From Cercospora beticola (Eukaryota; Ascomycota; Dothideomycetes; Mycosphaerellales; Mycosphaerellaceae), in contig NC_088939.1 of NCBI RefSeq assembly GCF_033473495.1, forward strand, positions 2,604,001 through 2,668,000: DNA of 64,000 nucleotides, given 5' to 3'. A program made the translations under genes and the position numbers. Positions within the stretch are counted from its first letter, which is position 1. Each line of letters begins with the position of its first letter. Under the pieces are notes generated by a model, which was given only the letters and a program-made list of their open reading frames with translations, searched no databases and had not been told where the DNA came from. Shown here in pieces: positions 1-11,002 of the stretch.

Positions 1-324
1 CACTCCCCGCTCTGTCATCTTCCTAAACACTGCGAAGTCAGGTCGATGGGTAACCGGCATGGTACCTCCCCACGCGGCAAGAATGATTTTCCGCTTCTGT
101 TCCCGCGTCTTCTTCAACCATCGTTTCTGGATTGTGGCTTCGTGTCTTTCCAGGATCTTTTTAAGCAACCGGAAATTTCTGAAGATAGAAGCAACTCGCG
201 TATCTCGCTGTTTCCGAACGTCTTGTGCCTTTGGCATCTCCGGCATCTGAGGGCCGCCAGGTTTCCCATATCCCATCTCTCGAAGGAACCTTCCCGGATC
301 GGTGTCACTGTCGCTGTCTGCCAT
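1..324 (-). CDS. Hypothetical protein, 3' end cut by window edge
   Basis: The minus-strand frame is open from an ATG at 322-324 to the window edge (108 codons, no stop reached). The first residues are acidic (MADSDSD), followed by a basic helical stretch with a KKTREQKRK cluster and then an AAWGGTMPVTHRPDF segment. A basic helix followed by a 'MPxxHRPDF' motif is, from memory, typical of a large uncharacterised ascomycete family without assigned function. The frame also stays open upstream to a possible acceptor (TAG at 409-411 on the plus strand, CTGTAG on the minus strand). A 43-nt intron 409-451 with a GTAAGT donor could join an earlier exon, so the true start may lie upstream. I infer no function. 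Confidence 0.6.
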   Translation of the reverse strand, partial: MADSDSDTDPGRFLREMGYGKPGGPQMPEMPKAQDVRKQRDTRVASIFRNFRLLKKILERHEATIQKRWLKKTREQKRKIILAAWGGTMPVTHRPDFAVFRKMTERGV

Positions 325-1298
325 GGCCTCAGGATGAAGCTCAATGAAGGCCAGAAATGAGCTGTTTGCGGCAGACACGACCTGGGACCGCTCGACTTCG
401 TCCAGGTTCTACAGTGCAAGTCGAAGCCGCCAATGCTACGTGCCTACTTACGCCAGACTTCGCGCTCGCTTGAAAGTATGTAGTGTGCAAACGGTGCACA
501 CGCAGTTGTGGAAAGAGCAACTGGTGGGAAGAGTTTATGGCCAGATCCAATGAAGTGCAAAGTCGAGCACAGATGTTGATCAGGTGTGAGGAAGCAAGGG
601 GCAACTTCATCAATTAGCAACTAGGAGGTAGCAAATGCAACGTGCAGCAAGGTCAAAGAAATAGCTGACGTTGCAAACTTTGAGGTAGAACTAAAACGGG
701 ACTGCTTTCTTGGCGCTCTTTGAGAGCACATTCTATAATGTCACTTCTGTAGCTTTACATAGAGCAAGTCTACCTCCTACGATATCTGCGCGTCGGCCAT
801 CCAAAGAGCATCGTCCGCCGCCGCCCAAGCGTTCATCGATGTCTCGTGACCGCACCCGCTTGCTCTTCGTGAACGGCACACGCGCTCATGACTCTGCCAC
901 GCGTCTCCCGCATCGATTCACTACGTACGCCACAATCGATCTTCGGCAGCTGTAACATAAAATTTGACCCCACTATGTTGCCCGTTTGAGTTGATTGCGG
1001 AAGGCATACATCAATGTATCGTGAAGTGGTTCGTCGTGAAGTGATATGTCGTAAGTCTGGTGTCGTCAGGTGTTGAAGCATTAGCCTCAGTATAGACTGC
1101 AATTACAGCGCGAGAGAACCATCGACTGGCCACGAGCGTCATAGTCCGAGACAGTGCTGTCTGTAAAGAAGCCTCTCTGCTCGCAGCAGCGTACCTCTCG
1201 GAAGGCATTAATCCGACAAAAGCCTGGAGCAGGGTGCCCCAATGTTGTGAACCGCGTCTTGCACGTCTGTTCGAATAGTCGAAAGCGGCGAATCCCCA
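325..1298. other. Intergenic, nothing recognised
   Basis: No convincing gene. Short open frames on both strands lack splice logic or recognisable motifs. The left end may contain an upstream exon and promoter of the partial minus-strand gene; the right end is the 3' flank of the Mim2-like gene. Confidence 0.5.
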
Positions 1299-1698
1299 TC
1301 ATAGCGATGCTGCTGCCTCCACGACTCCCGCGGCCTTGAAAGCGCCAGGGCTGGTGATTTCTATGCTGACGGGATATTTCCATTCCATGAACTTAGTCCA
1401 GCCTAGGCATATAGTCAGCACCTCCCAATGCTTCCTCTCTGCACGGGCATCACTCGTGCATACCATAATACGCGCACTTGCGCCCAAAGTATTTCCCGAG
1501 GTATGGTATCAGCACCAGTGTCAACATGAGCTCGAGCTGTTGCAGACTCTCGCGCCATTCTCGCTCGGCGTCGGAATATGCCTCCTCTTCGCTAGGTGAG
1601 ACGGAAGTTGTCGAGCCGGCAGACGAGGAAGGCAGCGAATCGACGTCTTCGGAAGTGGGCGTGGGGATGTTGGCGTAGGAGGATGCCGGTTCGGACAT
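1299..1698 (-). CDS. MIM2: Mim2-like mitochondrial outer-membrane import factor
   Basis: Two exons, 1698-1464 and 1402-1299, with a 61-nt intron (GTATGC donor, CTAG acceptor, phase 1), give 112 residues. The N-terminus is acidic, Ser/Thr-rich and disordered. It is followed by EWRESLQQLELMLTLVLIPYL, a single hydrophobic helix, then GKYFGRKCAYYGW and a short conserved tail after the membrane span. In yeast Mim2 is the partner of Mim1 in the MIM complex, which inserts alpha-helical proteins into the mitochondrial outer membrane. Assignment rests on the acidic head, single helix and GRKCAY-type motif, recalled from the family. The gene is divergent from the eIF2-beta gene across a 505-bp shared promoter. 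Another small outer-membrane protein (Mim1/Tom type) is the main alternative. Confidence 0.65.
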
Positions 1699-2203
1699 GA
1701 TGGCGCGAGCAAACAAGTTTCGATATCGGTAAAGGTGTGGAAGACCTGAAGTGGAGTGACTGGAACACTCGAGCGTAGCAGAACTGCCTACGAGCGTGAT
1801 CTCGATGTTGATGTCTACTACGCTCCCGATATCCAAGCTCGGAGCTCGGGCGAAGCTATGCTGGCCGCGGGATGCCTGATGTTATTGACGAGAACAACAA
1901 CGTCGCTTTCTGACATGGTTGCAATTCGGCCGTCAGATTCGAGAGGATACTCATCAGATGACTTTGCGATGTGACACCCAGTCATGGCCAGAACATGCGA
2001 GCAGAATGAGTGATGCTGTGGTACAATGCCGAATTCTCTACTGTCATTGGCTGAGGACCTCTCTCCGGCCGTGGTGATGTATTGTGGGAGCAACGCTTTG
2101 ACTCACGCAACTTCGACACGCAACTCTAAAAAACCCGCTGCCCCATCCTGTCTCCACGACACCACCACTGCCGCAACCTATCATCGCACACGACACCGCA
2201 AAC
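1699..2203. promoter_or_regulatory. Divergent promoter, MIM2-like / eIF2 beta
   Basis: 505 bp between two divergently transcribed genes. The right 60 bases are C/A-rich and precede the eIF2-beta ATG, consistent with a 5' leader. I saw no specific operator. Confidence 0.4.
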
Positions 2204-3205
2204 ATGGCGGACGACACATCATCGAAACGCAAATCCGTGGCCTTCGCCGAGGGCCAGACAATCGTCGACGGCGACGGAAACGTCACCCACGATGCCAACG
2301 GAACGCACGACGGCGACAAGGACTCTGCCGCCACCCATAGCAAGGAGAACGGCGATGACCAGGCTGTCGATGAAGTGACGGCCATGTTCGAGGGACTGGC
2401 CAAGAAGAAGAAGAAGAAGCCAAAGAAGGAGGCCGAAGACGACGAGGCAGAGGAGAAAGCAGAGGATGACGGCGAGGTCGATCTGTCGGCGCTCAAGAAA
2501 AAGAAGAAGAAGAAGGTCAAGGCGCCCGCAGATGACTTTGAGAAGCAGCTTGCAGAGGCAGGCGCTGCGGAAGGCGAGGCCGAGGAGAAGCCCTCCACGG
2601 ACGCCGCCGAGAAGGGCGTGCAGGACGGCGACATCCACGGCGGTACCGGTATCTGGGCACACGACGAGACCAAGACATACAACTACGAGAGCCTGCTTTC
2701 ACGCTTCTTCGTCATGCTTCACGACTCGCATCCTGATCTTGCTTCTAGTGGAGGCAAGAGCTACAAGATTCCTCCACCACAGTGTCTGCGTGAAGGTAAC
2801 AAGAAGACCATCTTTGCCAACATTGCCGATATCTGCAAGAGGATGAAGCGAACAGACGAGCACGTTACACAATTCTTGTTCGCCGAATTGGGTACCAGCG
2901 GTTCCGTGGACGGCAGCCGAAGACTGGTTATCAAGGGTCGTTTCCAGCAAAAGCAGATCGAGAACGTGCTCCGTCGTTACATTGGTAAGTCGTCAGATAT
3001 TGTGCTATATGATCCCTCACTAACATGTACTGTAGTCGAATACGTGACCTGCAAGACCTGCCGATCGCCCGACACCGAGCTCAGCAAGGGAGAGAACCGT
3101 CTCTACTTCGTCACTTGCAACTCCTGTGGTTCTCGTCGTTCCGTCACTGCTATCAAGAGCGGTTTCTCTGCCCAAGTCGGCAAGCGTAAGCGTATGCAAG
3201 GTTAA
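2204..3205 (+). CDS. SUI3: Translation initiation factor eIF2 subunit beta
   Basis: Exons 2204-2984 and 3036-3205. The 51-nt intron (GTAAGT, CTAAC branch, GTAG) is a multiple of three, so the frame also reads through it. The spliced protein is 316 residues. The N-terminal third has two lysine blocks (about residues 66-74 and 99-107) in acidic surroundings; such K-boxes bind eIF5 and eIF2B-epsilon in yeast. The core ends in a four-cysteine zinc ribbon, CKTC followed about 20 residues later by CNSC, and a basic tail. It is a subunit of the GTP-binding eIF2 complex that delivers initiator tRNA to the 40S ribosome. Two K-boxes are clear here; yeast has three. The intron falls just before the zinc ribbon. 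Confidence 0.96.
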   Translation: MADDTSSKRKSVAFAEGQTIVDGDGNVTHDANGTHDGDKDSAATHSKENGDDQAVDEVTAMFEGLAKKKKKKPKKEAEDDEAEEKAEDDGEVDLSALKKKKKKKVKAPADDFEKQLAEAGAAEGEAEEKPSTDAAEKGVQDGDIHGGTGIWAHDETKTYNYESLLSRFFVMLHDSHPDLASSGGKSYKIPPPQCLREGNKKTIFANIADICKRMKRTDEHVTQFLFAELGTSGSVDGSRRLVIKGRFQQKQIENVLRRYIGKSSDIVLYDPSLTCTVVEYVTCKTCRSPDTELSKGENRLYFVTCNSCGSRRSVTAIKSGFSAQVGKRKRMQG

Positions 3206-3973
3206 GCGCTTACAGCACGTTGGGAGCTTTGCCTGTCATCATATTCTGCTACCTCTGCTCCACTTTGGTGGCGGCTTTCCTTCGAAACCTATGTCGGCGA
3301 TGATCGAGTTTGCACATCTGGTGATTTCGAGAGCGCGATGAGTATCATGAAGGAGATGACGGCCAGGACTGGCGCACGCTGGTGGCGCACGCTGGTGGCA
3401 CACGCCTCTATGTCTGGAGGGCTGTTCGCCCACGAGACTAGCCAGCGACGCAATTGGCAGCATGAGGAGTAACACGATGAGTGTGATGACAGGTGTTTGA
3501 AGGTGTAGCGTGCAGTATAGAGGCTGAATATGAGTATGACCTGAGATGTCCCGTTTCTGCCAAAATTACATCTTCCATTTGCGGCAACCGCCAAGCTGAC
3601 TCGAGCTAGACACCGTGACCTGGCTCTACAGAAAAATCAGGACCACATCAGGCGCATCCAGAAGGGGCCTGATGCACGTGGTCAACAGTTGTGCAACTAC
3701 TAACGGCATTGCTTGCTACGTTCACGAGTTGGCCATCTCGAGACCAGCATGTCCATCAGCAGAACACAAACTCTCAGCGATCGAGTCAGTATGATCAGCT
3801 ATCAGCTTCGCATCGCGACGTGCCGTCTTCACGAGGCGTAACTAGGTCAAGTGTTGCCCAACGGCCAGTGCCAAAATCTACGATCAAGCCGTTTCAACGA
3901 CACAAACATTGGGTTTTCATACTACCTATCGCCGAAGCAGCGGAAGTCGCTCCTCTTCTGAGTCGCATCAACC
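3206..3973. other. Intergenic with a short tandem repeat
   Basis: Holds the 3' flank of the eIF2-beta gene and the promoter of the GH76 gene. At 3371-3405 a 13-bp unit (ggcgcacgctggt) occurs about 2.7 times in tandem. No gene is supported here. Confidence 0.5.
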
Positions 3974-5302
3974 ATGCTACTCTCCACAAACATCCTACTC
4001 AGTATCATTCTCATCGTAACTCCTTCGCTCACCTCACCTATACTGCCTGGGCCAGGACTTCCGGCAATTGCAAGTAACAGCTCAGCACCCTCCTCCTCTT
4101 CCTTCTCCTCGGACGTGCTCAATACTGTGATCCAAACCATCAGCTCCCAAATCGACTCTGAGTCTCCACCAGGCTCACCAACTAAAGGCCTCATCAGATC
4201 CCTCCCCATCTATCAGTCCGGTTGGATCTCAGCATCGACCTACAATACACTCATCAATTACTGGCATCTCACGCACCAACAAGGACAAGAGCAAAACGCC
4301 CAACCCGTTCCGGTCTCGCCTATTGCTGGCGCACCTGTAGCTCCCTCACCGGACCCGTTCACGTTCAGTCTCTCAAGCTCTATCCTCGCGCAAGCGGGTC
4401 CTCAAGGAGATTTCTCTGGCGCTATCAGTCCTGGGAATGACGATCAATTATGGTGGGGCCTTACCACTATTTCCGCAGCAGAATATGGACTTCCTGGTTG
4501 CGAGAACTGGCTTGACCTTGCGAAAAATGTGTTCAAAGCTGTAATCGATCGTTGGCAAGGAGACATGTGTCCCTCCGCTGCTGAATCCGGAAAAGGCGGA
4601 CTTGGCTGGCAAATCGACACAGCAAAGGATGGCTACCATTACAAAAACGCCATCACAAACGGTTTGGCATTTCAATTAGCCGCAAGACTGGCCAAAGCGG
4701 AAGCATCTGGTTATACAACGAACTTCTACCTTGACTGGGCGAAGAAATTATGGGATTCTGGCTTCGGGAGTTTGATCAATGAGGAATCATATAAAGTCTT
4801 CGATGGTGTGCACGCACCCGAGTGTGCGAAAGCTGCGGAAGAGGAATGGAGTTATAATGTCGGAGTCTGGATGGGTGGGTGTGCGGTGATGCATCAGTTA
4901 TCGACTGATGGCAGTACTGATGAAGACTGGAAAGGCCGGGCTTGCAAGTTTGTGGATAGTGCGATTGCGACTTTTACGAGGAATGGAATCTTGTATGAGC
5001 CAAGATGTGAAGACGAAGGGAAATGCAACGACGATCAACAGACTTTCAAAGCAGCGTTGGCGAGGTGGATGGGTTTGACAGCGACATTGGTTCCTGAGAC
5101 CAAGGATAAAATCAAAGCGGTCTTGGAGGCGAGTAAGAATGCGGCTTTGACGACTGTACAAGCCAGTCCAGGCAAGAATCAAGCGAGTTTGAAGTGGTCT
5201 CAAAAGGATGGTGGAGGAGTGGGATATGATGCGAAGACCGCAAACGGAGTAGGAGCACAGTTGGGTCTTGTGGAACTTTTGGTGCAGAGTCAGGGGTTGT
5301 AA
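3974..5302 (+). CDS. Secreted GH76 alpha-1,6-mannanase-like protein
   Basis: Single exon, 442 residues. Residues 1-21 form a signal peptide (hydrophobic LLSIILIV core, then SLTS). A Ser/Pro-rich linker leads to a glycoside hydrolase family 76 domain from about residue 150. Recognisable segments are NDDQLWWG, a GGLGWQ turn, the NAITNGLAFQLAARLA helix, WSYNVGVWMGG and CNDDQQTFKAALARWM. The acidic pairs DD are where GH76 places its catalytic aspartates. The family includes fungal Dfg5/Dcw1, which act on GPI-mannan at the plasma membrane for wall cross-linking, and secreted mannan-degrading enzymes. This protein ends without a hydrophobic GPI-attachment tail, so it is predicted to be soluble and secreted rather than membrane-anchored. 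Confidence 0.88.
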   Translation: MLLSTNILLSIILIVTPSLTSPILPGPGLPAIASNSSAPSSSSFSSDVLNTVIQTISSQIDSESPPGSPTKGLIRSLPIYQSGWISASTYNTLINYWHLTHQQGQEQNAQPVPVSPIAGAPVAPSPDPFTFSLSSSILAQAGPQGDFSGAISPGNDDQLWWGLTTISAAEYGLPGCENWLDLAKNVFKAVIDRWQGDMCPSAAESGKGGLGWQIDTAKDGYHYKNAITNGLAFQLAARLAKAEASGYTTNFYLDWAKKLWDSGFGSLINEESYKVFDGVHAPECAKAAEEEWSYNVGVWMGGCAVMHQLSTDGSTDEDWKGRACKFVDSAIATFTRNGILYEPRCEDEGKCNDDQQTFKAALARWMGLTATLVPETKDKIKAVLEASKNAALTTVQASPGKNQASLKWSQKDGGGVGYDAKTANGVGAQLGLVELLVQSQGL

Positions 5303-6098
5303 TGATTTGTTTCTGATGTTGGAATTTGTGCGGCAAGGGATCAATGTTGAGATATGATGGTATGAATAATGACTAGTGTTCAGAGATGGAAAAGTAGTGG
5401 TTGCTTCACTCTAGTAAAATAAAGTTCTGCAGAATCTCATCATTTCCACTTTCGTGAGCACTCTGCTGTTCGTTCTGTTAGAGAGAGGGTTACTGGAAAG
5501 CAGCGAGGGAATTGATCCTTCTCATCTCTCTGGAATTTGCTTCTGTCCCGCTCAAGTAATTTTACATTCATGGGCATAGCAATCGCTGTAGTTCTGTAGA
5601 TAGAGATGTGAAGAGTAGTTCCGTTGCTTCACTCCAGACGAATTTCAGTTTCGACGTACTGAGAATCCGCACCCGCATTGTCTCGGAAGCACCAGTGCAA
5701 CAGAGAAGTTGCCAGAGGAGAGGCACGACCACTGCAGTGTTTCCGCTCATCGCTTCGGCGCATCGCGAACTGCTTCTTTAGGCTCGGTGCCATGCAAGCC
5801 GGGCAAGAATCAGAGCGGGTCCGTTGTCTAATTGTCACTCTGACTTTCCAGAAGCTGTCAATTTGCCGCATATGCCACTCAGGAGGCATACAAGTGGATC
5901 TGAAGTCAGAGAAAGCACATGAGCTCCCGACACATCTCACGGGGAATCAAAAAACCAATCACGTACACGTTTGCACAATCAATGCCCTCAAAACCACATT
6001 TCATTCGGAGAAAAAGCTGCTATCTATGCTTGCTTGAACGCTCCGTGGACCCACTTCTCGTCCATGTAATCTCCTGGGCTCTCGCATCGGGGGGACTT
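5303..6098. other. Convergent intergenic region
   Basis: 3' flanks of the GH76 gene (plus) and the AIR-type gene (minus). Short frames such as 5678-6037 show no recognisable protein features. Nothing else seen. Confidence 0.45.
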
Positions 6099-6995
6099 CT
6101 AATCCCTCCCATCATCGAAGAGCCCCATCAATTGCCATGGACGGCTACGCTCTGGCGGGGGCGGAGGAGGCGGAGTTTCCTCATCGTCGTCGTAGTTCAG
6201 CCCTCCTCCGCCGCCGTTGTTGATTGCTGTAAAGCCCGAGCGCGGCTGGGCTGGTGCTGGTTTGGTGGAGATGCGCCATAGGTACGGGCATTCTTCTTCG
6301 ATGTGGCCTGCTTCTGAGCATAGATCGCACGGGTCGGGGCCTGTTGGAACGATTATTAGATATCAGAGGCATGGGTTGGACAGGACAGGTGGGGTTGGCT
6401 TACCAATATAGGCGCGATTTTTGCACTCTCGAGCGTCATGGCCTCGCTCACGGCAGAGGCCACACTTCCGGTATGTTGGGCAGGCACTCGATTGGTGGAC
6501 ATCTCGTTGATTGCAGTGAGAGCATGTCCGGGCAGCACAGGAGACGGCCATGTGTCCGAGTTCGCCACAGCAGAGACAGCGCACGAGACTTCCGGGGTTG
6601 GTGATGTCGAAGTATTTTGCTTGAGCATCGCGATCGGCTTGTGATAGTTCTTGTAATCTTGTGGGGCCGTCTTTGGTTTCTGGCATCTCGAAGCTCGAAT
6701 CCTCGGAGTCGCTGTCGGAAGTGTCCATCGATGATGAAGTGTCGCCACTTTCCACTTCGCCGTCCTCACTTCCGTCATCCGTCTTTCGACGTTTGTTGTT
6801 ATATTGACGCTCGCTGATCTCCTCTATATCGCTGTCGTTGCCACCGCCGCCGCCTTCTGAACTCGAGACTTCGCCAGATTCCTTGCTTGAAATGCTGGTC
6901 TGTCGGCTGTGTGAAGAAAAGTCTTTGTACTTACCAGTCGCGTTTCTCTTACGACCGACTGCCGATGTTCGCGACTCGTTCTCGAGATCTGACAT
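6099..6995 (-). CDS. AIR1/AIR2-type CCHC zinc-knuckle RNA-surveillance protein
   Basis: Exons 6995-6404 and 6340-6099, with a 63-nt intron (GTAAGC donor, AACAG acceptor, phase 1), give 277 residues. The N-terminal half is acidic and Ser-rich with a KRRK nuclear-type basic patch. It is followed by four zinc knuckles: CLCCGELGHMAVSC, CSHCNQRDVHQSSAC (one residue longer between the second Cys and His), CGLCRERGHDAREC and CDLCSEAGHIEEEC. A Gly-rich and poly-Pro tail follows. Air1/Air2 carry five knuckles and are the RNA-binding subunits of the nuclear TRAMP polyadenylation complex that feeds the exosome. Order and spacing fit that family. A GTAAGTAC donor after residue 20 could define an in-frame 78-nt optional intron. 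Confidence 0.8.
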
Positions 6996-7533
6996 GGTTG
7001 CGAGAATGTGCGGCGAGTTTGACTGGTATCCTGGTCGGAGTGCGAGTGGAAGAGAGCTCGAAGTGGAGCGCGCCGAAAGTAGCGCGATTTAGCGCGAGCG
7101 ACTTGGACGAATCAAGGGTCCAAGATTTTAGACGAATCAGAGGCCAGCAAATGACTATGAATATACTGTTGGTAAGATACTCTGCAATCAACAAAATGAC
7201 TGTTGGGCATCGAACGGTCTTCTTGATTGGAAAGTCATGTGCTTAGACAAAAGAGCGATAGCATTAGATACACGAGTGCTGAAAGGATATAAGACTGACT
7301 TGTTTCTTGACCCGAAGACTGGTAAGAACCGTAGTCTGAATATTGCCTGAGGTCTGAGGAACGGAATGCTCCTTTGCCTAAGTAAGATGCCTCCATGTTT
7401 GCTACTTGAACTTTGTCAAATCTTTTTCAGACAGGAATCTTTGTTTAGTTCACTGCCAGTAGATTGGCCTCGTCTCATCTGGCAAGTTCATGTTGTAGAG
7501 TATTCATACACTATTCCATCGTTACACATCATG
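6996..7533. promoter_or_regulatory. AIR-type gene upstream region
   Basis: 538 bp between the start of the AIR-type gene and the 3' end of the NDUFAF2 gene, both on the minus strand. It should contain the AIR-type promoter and the NDUFAF2 terminator. No specific motif identified. Confidence 0.35.
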
Positions 7534-8238
7534 CTATCGCCCTCGTTCCATCGGCTTCGGCGCCCATCCTTCAGGTTGCCAATTCTCTCCAGCATTTCCC
7601 TTCGGCTGTAGCTTCTCCCACGGGTTCTCTTTCTTATCCTTCGTCTTCTTGCCCTTGAATCTCCCCTCGTGCAGTCCTTCTTGTTGTCCTTGACTGGCAT
7701 TCTCCACTTTACTCGGCTCATCTACTGCACTTCGGACACCCTGAGACGCTTCCGGCTCAGTCTGTGGAGCATACCCTCCTGGATCCTTCACACCTATCGC
7801 AGGTTGAGGCTGATTCCGTGTCGGAGAATCGAGGAAGGAAGGTTTCGAATTCCATCTTTCATCTGCTTCGGCTGCGAGACGTTTCATCATCGCTTGACGA
7901 GAGATGTCGTATTGCTGTTCCTGAATCGTAGGTGGTTCGTCGCGAGTATGTCTGAGCCATTGATGCCATTGTGCTGCAGAGAGACGTGTTAGCGGGCTGA
8001 GAAGACGGAGACGATCGCGTATAGTACATGACTTACGTGTGACTTTGACATCTGAATAGTGAGGTGTTTTGTTGCTATACTTGACAATCCGCCGCATGCG
8101 ACCGGCGTTCAAAGCGTCCTTGAACTCCCAGAAAGTGTTACCGCTCAGGTCGAAGCCGACGAGGAACGTCTTTCGCCATGGTAGACGCAATGCCTTCCAT
8201 TTGAACCACGCTCGGGCTAGCGCACCAGGCTTGCTCAT
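7534..8238 (-). CDS. NDUFAF2: Complex I assembly factor NDUFAF2 (mimitin/B17.2-like)
   Basis: Exons 8238-8037 and 7973-7534, with a 63-nt intron (GTAAGT, GCTAAC branch, TGCAG), give 213 residues. The start at 8238 gives an N-terminus beginning MSKPG and is preferred over an upstream in-frame extension because the conserved RAWFKWKALRLPWRK follows at once. The diagnostic core is LVGFDLSGNTFWEF, then RMRRIVKY, HYSDVKVTPQWHQWLRHTR and PPTIQEQ. This is the B17.2/NDUFA12 fold; the long lysine-rich C-terminal tail with GNAGENWQPEGW points to the assembly paralogue, which acts transiently on the peripheral arm of complex I in the mitochondrial matrix. The gene is divergent from GET3, 284 bp apart. 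NDUFA12 itself is the alternative but is usually shorter. Confidence 0.88.
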   Translation of the reverse strand: MSKPGALARAWFKWKALRLPWRKTFLVGFDLSGNTFWEFKDALNAGRMRRIVKYSNKTPHYSDVKVTRKSCTIRDRLRLLSPLTRLSAAQWHQWLRHTRDEPPTIQEQQYDISRQAMMKRLAAEADERWNSKPSFLDSPTRNQPQPAIGVKDPGGYAPQTEPEASQGVRSAVDEPSKVENASQGQQEGLHEGRFKGKKTKDKKENPWEKLQPKGNAGENWQPEGWAPKPMERGR

Positions 8239-8522
8239 GATAATGAAGATGATCGAGCTAAGGTCATGATGCACTTCACTTTTCGAGAACAGAGCTGCGG
8301 CGGAGCCAAGTCCGGACGGAGCTGAGTGGTCAGGTGCGCATCTGGTCGGTCTGACGTAGATCTTCTGATCGACCAGGGCCCCGCGCATGTTCCACGTTCT
8401 GGAGCTGCTGGCCAACTGACAGGCACCTGCTGAGCAACAAAACACTTTTCCGCTATAACAATCTTCTCTAAACACGTCCTCGCACACCTCCGCCTATCTC
8501 ACACCTGCGATCTGTCTCCATC

Positions 8523-9581
8523 ATGGCCGACGAAATGGAGCCCTCCCTGCAGCCCATCGTGGATCAAAAGAGTTTGAAATGGATCTTCGTAGGCGGCAAG
8601 GGAGGAGTTGGCAAAACCACTACATCCTGTTCTCTTGCTGTACAAATGGCCAAGGCCCGAAAGAGCGTCCTGCTCATCTCCACCGATCCCGCTCACAACC
8701 TCTCTGATGCCTTTGGTGTCAAGTTCGGCAAGGACGCCAAACCAGTGCCTGGCGTGGAAGGTCTCGCAGCTATGGAGATTGATCCAAATGGGAGCATATC
8801 AGATCTGATTGCCGCAGGAGGCGACGATGCACAGGATGCCATGGCAGGCCTCGGAGGTGTGGGCAACATGTTTCAGGACATGGCCTTCAGCATACCTGGT
8901 GTCGATGAGGCCATGTCTTTTGCCGAAGTGCTGAAGCAGGTCAAGGGCATGGAGTACGAGCTCATCATCTTCGATACGGCGCCCACTGGTCACACTCTAC
9001 GCTTCCTGCAATTCCCTACCGTGCTGGAGAAGGCACTCGAGAAGCTCAGCGCGCTTTCATCACAATTTGGGCCGATGATCAACAACCTGATCGGTGCTCG
9101 AGGTGGTCTGCCGAATGGACAATCGTTTGACGATGTTGTCAAGAAGATGCACGACCTACAGGAGACGATTGGAGAGGTGAACAAGCAGTTCAAGAATCCA
9201 GATCTGACCACATTTGTGCCAGTTCTCATTCCAGAGTTCTTGTCACTGTATGAGACGGAGCGCATGATTCAAGAATTGGGATCGTACGAAATCGACACAC
9301 ATGCGATGGTGGTGAACCAGCTCTTATTCCCGAAGAAAGACAACCCTTGCGAGCAGTGCAACTCAAGGCGAAAGATGCAGAAGAAGTACCTGGAGCAAAT
9401 TGATGACTTGTACGGCGAAGACTTCCACGTTGTGAAGATGCCGCTGCTGGTCGACGAAGTCAGAGGAGTGGAGAGCATTTCGAAGTAAGTCACAATTTGT
9501 CGGAGGAAGCTTGTGTTAGCATGCTAACAATGGCACAGGTTCAGTGAGATGCTCGTGAAGCCATACCAGGCTCCAGCATAG
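8523..9581 (+). CDS. GET3: GET3 ATPase, tail-anchored protein targeting
   Basis: Exons 8523-9484 and 9539-9581, with a 54-nt intron (GTAAGT, GCTAAC branch, CACAG), give 334 residues. The tiny second exon encodes the last 14 residues. The deviant P-loop [11 protein letters not shown] is at residues 24-34, Switch [11 protein letters not shown] follows, and [10 protein letters not shown] matches the ArsA/Get3 core. Cysteines 276 and 279 (NPCEQC) are the zinc ligands that hold the homodimer together. Get3 receives tail-anchored membrane proteins from the Get4/5-Sgt2 pre-targeting complex and delivers them to Get1/2 at the ER. Length and motifs match fungal Get3 closely. Confidence 0.97.
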
Positions 9582-11002
9582 TGCTCTTATACAAGCAACG
9601 TGCAGTGTAGATGGTAGTTATGGTCAGGCCGAGGACTTGCGACTGGTGGGAGGCGTATGTGGAGAGAGTTGGCGTTGATTGGAGCAAGCATAATACCCAA
9701 CTCTACGCAATGACAGTGAGCGTTCACATGGCATTAGAAGGCGCTTACACATGAGATATGATCAAGAGTGACGTTTGAAAGCACTACGAGAGACAGCGTC
9801 CACCAGTACTCACGAGGCAGAAAAGTCTCCTGCCACGCGTACATGAAGACGATCGCAATCGAAGGGATTGATCGGCGTACAGCGAATACAGGAGATGGTG
9901 TCAACGGCTGGTTAGGAAAGTACAAAAGAGGCTGCCAGGTGATCAGCCACATCTGACACCTTCACACCTGCAGCACGTCTCTGCATTGTGGTGGTCGTGC
10001 ACTGCGGATTGATGTTCCGACAGGCATCTGCTTGGTTGAATACGCACGGCCACCGTTGACACAGGAATGCTGGACCCTTGCGTTTCATGTTTTCTTTACT
10101 CTAGTCTAGTTAGCAAAAGCCGCATCTCGTCTATACTGTATCCTCTCTGCGATAGCGGTATGAGAACGGGACAGTCTGAATGCGTCTCTCATCCGAGGGT
10201 CATGTGCACAGCAGGTTTCGCTCAGCAGTCGCACAGTCCTCGGTGCGATGGAGGTAAATAGGCTGATACTCGGGTTGGAGCATATTACCACGATAGGACA
10301 AACGTGTCGCGTGCGTGTATTGCGAGGCGTTCGATGTAACGTGTCGATGCTATATGCGCAGAAGAGCATGAAAACGCCTTAGGGGCACAGCAGCGTGCCG
10401 ACGGGGCGTTCAGTAGTATTCCTATTTCGAGCATAGCGAGCCGTGTCTAGAACAAGCTCGGGGTCTTCGTGGGCTTGGACGACGTGACCCTGCATGGCAT
10501 TCGTGTACAGTCCCGTGCTGGAGCAGTCAACACTTCACCTCTCCGTACCACCACCACAATCCGTCACCTGTTTCACTGCTCTCGTGCGCCAGCGACGACG
10601 CCATCTCGTACCACGCCGCCGCCCTCCGCCCGCGCCCGCCCCGGCAGAGTGAGTCGGCCTGCGGATCCTGCCAACTTCACCTCACGCGAGCCAAGTCATT
10701 CGCCGTGCCTCGTCCACGGAACAAAGACCGGCCATCTGTTCGTCTGCCACGCCCGACCTCTCTTCCCAACTCGCACTCTGCCACCACCGCACCTCCCACT
10801 CGACCGCGACCTGTCTGTAATCACAGCTTACGCCAAGATTACCGCCACGCTGGCTCCCCTCTTATTCTTACCACATCGTAAACGATCCCCCGACAACACC
10901 GCCAAACTGTCGTCCACACTCCTCCAGTCGCGAGGCGGAATCACCTTCGCCGAGGGTGTCAACACGTCTCCGCCCACCTGCGTGCAGTCTGCCACACGCA
11001 AA
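9582..11002. other. Long intergenic region and ORM1 leader
   Basis: 1.4 kb without a supported gene. From 10469 a frame is open for 534 nt and runs in phase into the ORM1 start. It is Pro/Thr/Arg low-complexity and C-rich, which I read as promoter plus pyrimidine-rich 5' leader rather than coding sequence. Small frames near 10100-10370 show nothing recognisable. Confidence 0.45.

Noticed and set aside
2044..2682. 212-codon minus-strand frame over eIF2 beta
   Set aside because: Phe/Ser-rich complement of lysine codons in the K-box region; not a gene.
10469..11002. 178-codon in-phase extension upstream of ORM1
   Set aside because: Low-complexity Pro/Thr/Arg composition and absence from Orm proteins; treated as 5' leader, though no stop separates it.
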